Shown here: piece after piece, positions 62,965 to 64,000 of the stretch
Position numbering within the stretch: the stretch's first letter is position 1
How the letters are laid out: each line of letters begins with the position of its first letter
Program-made: the position numbers and the translations under genes
DNA from: Clostridia bacterium
GTDB lineage: Bacteria; Bacillota; DTU025
Length of the DNA stretch: 64,000 nt
Reading direction: 5' to 3'
Assembly: GCA_034926675.1 (NCBI GenBank)
Contig: JAYFQW010000006.1
Span: 62,001-126,000, forward strand
Notes under the pieces: model-generated
The model's input: only the letters and a program-made list of their open reading frames with translations
Told to the model about the DNA's origin: nothing
Databases searched by the model: none

Positions 62965-63863
62965 CTCTCGATGCCAGCATCATCCAGCACGTCGCGTGCC
63001 ATGATCCCAATATCCCTATGCACAGTGCACACCCTGTAGCCGAGTTCGCGTACGTAGTCTGCCAAGGCGTTGGCCACCACCACCGACCTGTGCTTGCCTC
63101 CGGTGCATCCAATGCCCACAATCAGATTGGCCTTCCCTTCCTTGGCATACTCGGGGATGAGGAACCGGAATAGATCGAACAGTCTGTCGAGTAGTCTCTT
63201 GGTTACTGGCCATCGGAGAACGTACTCAGTGACCTCATCCGAACTGCCGGTGAGATCTCTCAGCGACTCCATGTAGAACGGGTTGGGCAGGAATCTCACA
63301 TCCAACACCATGTCGGCGTCGCCCGGTATTCCATGCTTGAACCCGAAAGATACGAATGTGATGCCGAGAGATGCAGATGAAGGCCCGTCGCCAAACCTCC
63401 TCACAATCTCGGCTCGGAGCTGTCGTGTTGTGAAACCGGTGGTATCGATGACCTCCGTTGAGTGTGTTCGAAGCTCCGCTAGGAGCCTGCGCTCGCGGTC
63501 GATTCCATCGAGGATCGTGCCTTGGGTGGAGAGGGGATGAGGGCGCCTGCTTTCCTTGAAACGCTTGACAAGCGTTTCGTCAGACGCTTCGAGGAACACG
63601 ACCCTGTACGCGAACCCCGAATCCTCAAGGTTTCGAATCACCGATGTGAGCTGCCCGAAGAACTCCTGCCCCCTCACATCGATCACCAGGGCAACCTTGT
63701 CGATTCGCCCGGATGTTTCCGAAAGCAGCTCCGCAAGCTTCGGGATGAGGATGACCGGAAGGTTATCAATGCAGAAATAGCCGAGATCCTCGAATGCCCT
63801 CACGGCTTCGGATTTCCCGGCGCCAGAAAGCCCGGTAATGACCACGCATGACAAGTCTCTCAC
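62961..63863 (-). CDS. rapZ: RNase adapter/nucleotide-binding protein RapZ (YvcJ)
   Basis: A protein of 300 residues with P-loop ITGLSGAGKSEAVRAFEDLG, a Walker B-like region LVIDVRGQEFFGQL, and the C-terminal domain signature VGIGCTGGKHRSVVVANALA. In Bacillus the homologue hydrolyses GTP; in enteric bacteria it guides RNase E to a small RNA. First visible gene of the rapZ-yvcK pair, 20 bp after the partial gene at the window edge. Confidence 0.95.
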   Translation of the reverse strand: MRDLSCVVITGLSGAGKSEAVRAFEDLGYFCIDNLPVILIPKLAELLSETSGRIDKVALVIDVRGQEFFGQLTSVIRNLEDSGFAYRVVFLEASDETLVKRFKESRRPHPLSTQGTILDGIDRERRLLAELRTHSTEVIDTTGFTTRQLRAEIVRRFGDGPSSASLGITFVSFGFKHGIPGDADMVLDVRFLPNPFYMESLRDLTGSSDEVTEYVLRWPVTKRLLDRLFDLFRFLIPEYAKEGKANLIVGIGCTGGKHRSVVVANALADYVRELGYRVCTVHRDIGIMARDVLDDAGIER

Positions 63864-63883
63864 GGCCGTCCCAGCAGTCCCTT

Positions 63884-64000
63884 CTATGCACCTATAATGA
63901 ACTCGAGCTCATCGGCGACGCCTTCTGGGTCTGTGAGCCATCGAAACCGGTCAGGCGATTCCAGGAACGACTGGTACATGGGCTGCCCATGGGAGAGCGC
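63884..64000 (-). CDS. C-terminal end of an unidentified protein, 5' part outside the window
   Basis: The last 38 codons of a gene are visible, ending with YQSFLESPDRFRWLTDPEGV and a final LEFIIGA before TAG at 63884-63886. The frame is in phase to the window edge, and the distance to rapZ is 20 bp, so it probably belongs to the same operon. The tail is too short to identify the family. Confidence 0.5.
   Translation of the reverse strand, partial: ALSHGQPMYQSFLESPDRFRWLTDPEGVADELEFIIGA

Overview
This 64 kb window is chromosomal DNA from an endospore-forming member of the Bacillota (Firmicutes) with GC-rich codon use. Spore genes are spread along it: an alpha/beta-type small acid-soluble protein, a LysM-SleB type cortex hydrolase, the coat genes cotJA-cotJB-cotJC and spmA-spmB. 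The right end carries a typical Gram-positive core block (rapZ, yvcK, whiA, rpoN, cggR, gap, pgk, tpiA, eno, secG, smpB, tmRNA). A flavodiiron protein, an ATP-type PEP carboxykinase and a formate/nitrite channel suggest an anaerobic lifestyle. Genus or species cannot be told from the sequence alone.

Layout: 1-8.9 kb holds a P-II-like gene fragment, homoserine dehydrogenase, a cyclase-family hydrolase, a flavin reductase, the SASP, an FNT channel, a LysM/SleB hydrolase, a three-gene ABC exporter and an FmdB-like zinc ribbon. 8.9-16.3 kb is a beta-propeller gene and a complete oligopeptide (Dpp/Opp) ABC operon. 16.6-20.7 kb is a thioredoxin-like gene that has lost its cysteines and a branched-chain amino acid type (Liv) ABC transporter without a binding protein. 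20.8-25.5 kb has yhaM, ndk, a second homoserine dehydrogenase, an MFS carrier and a glycerophosphodiesterase. 26.9-30.5 kb is a 5-oxoprolinase operon (pxpA, a ycsI-like gene, pxpB, pxpC). 30.6-36.7 kb has an AcuB-like regulator, a GGDEF protein, a Trp/Gly-rich peptide and a DUF4438-adenosine deaminase-MFS operon. 36.9-39.6 kb is cotJABC and pckA. 39.9-41.1 kb is a decayed insertion sequence. 41.1-47.2 kb has an ADP-ribosylglycohydrolase, a flavodiiron protein, a pseudopilin operon and a secreted esterase. 47.4-64 kb is trans-translation, acyl-CoA ligase, secG, an ECF S component, a P1 peptidase, the glycolytic operon, rpoN, whiA, spmAB, yvcK and rapZ.

The most unusual feature is the oligopeptide-binding protein at 14595-16310. 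Behind an ordinary signal peptide the family 5 fold is written in circularly permuted order: the C-terminal half comes first and the N-terminal half last. The partner permease DppC (12055-13527) has an extra soluble domain of about 180 residues, so the whole transporter may be remodelled.

The second notable feature is an IS1634-type relic (39973-41030) with 40-bp terminal inverted repeats, flanked by an 84-bp direct repeat that fits the very long target duplications known for that family. An array of 25-bp semi-palindromic units with a 32-33 bp period lies inside it.

Regulation that can be read directly includes a near-perfect CggR operator and sigma-A promoter in front of cggR-gap-pgk-tpiA-eno, sigma-A promoters for livH, pckA, ssrA and the ABC exporter, a double palindrome in front of the esterase, and several hairpin terminators.
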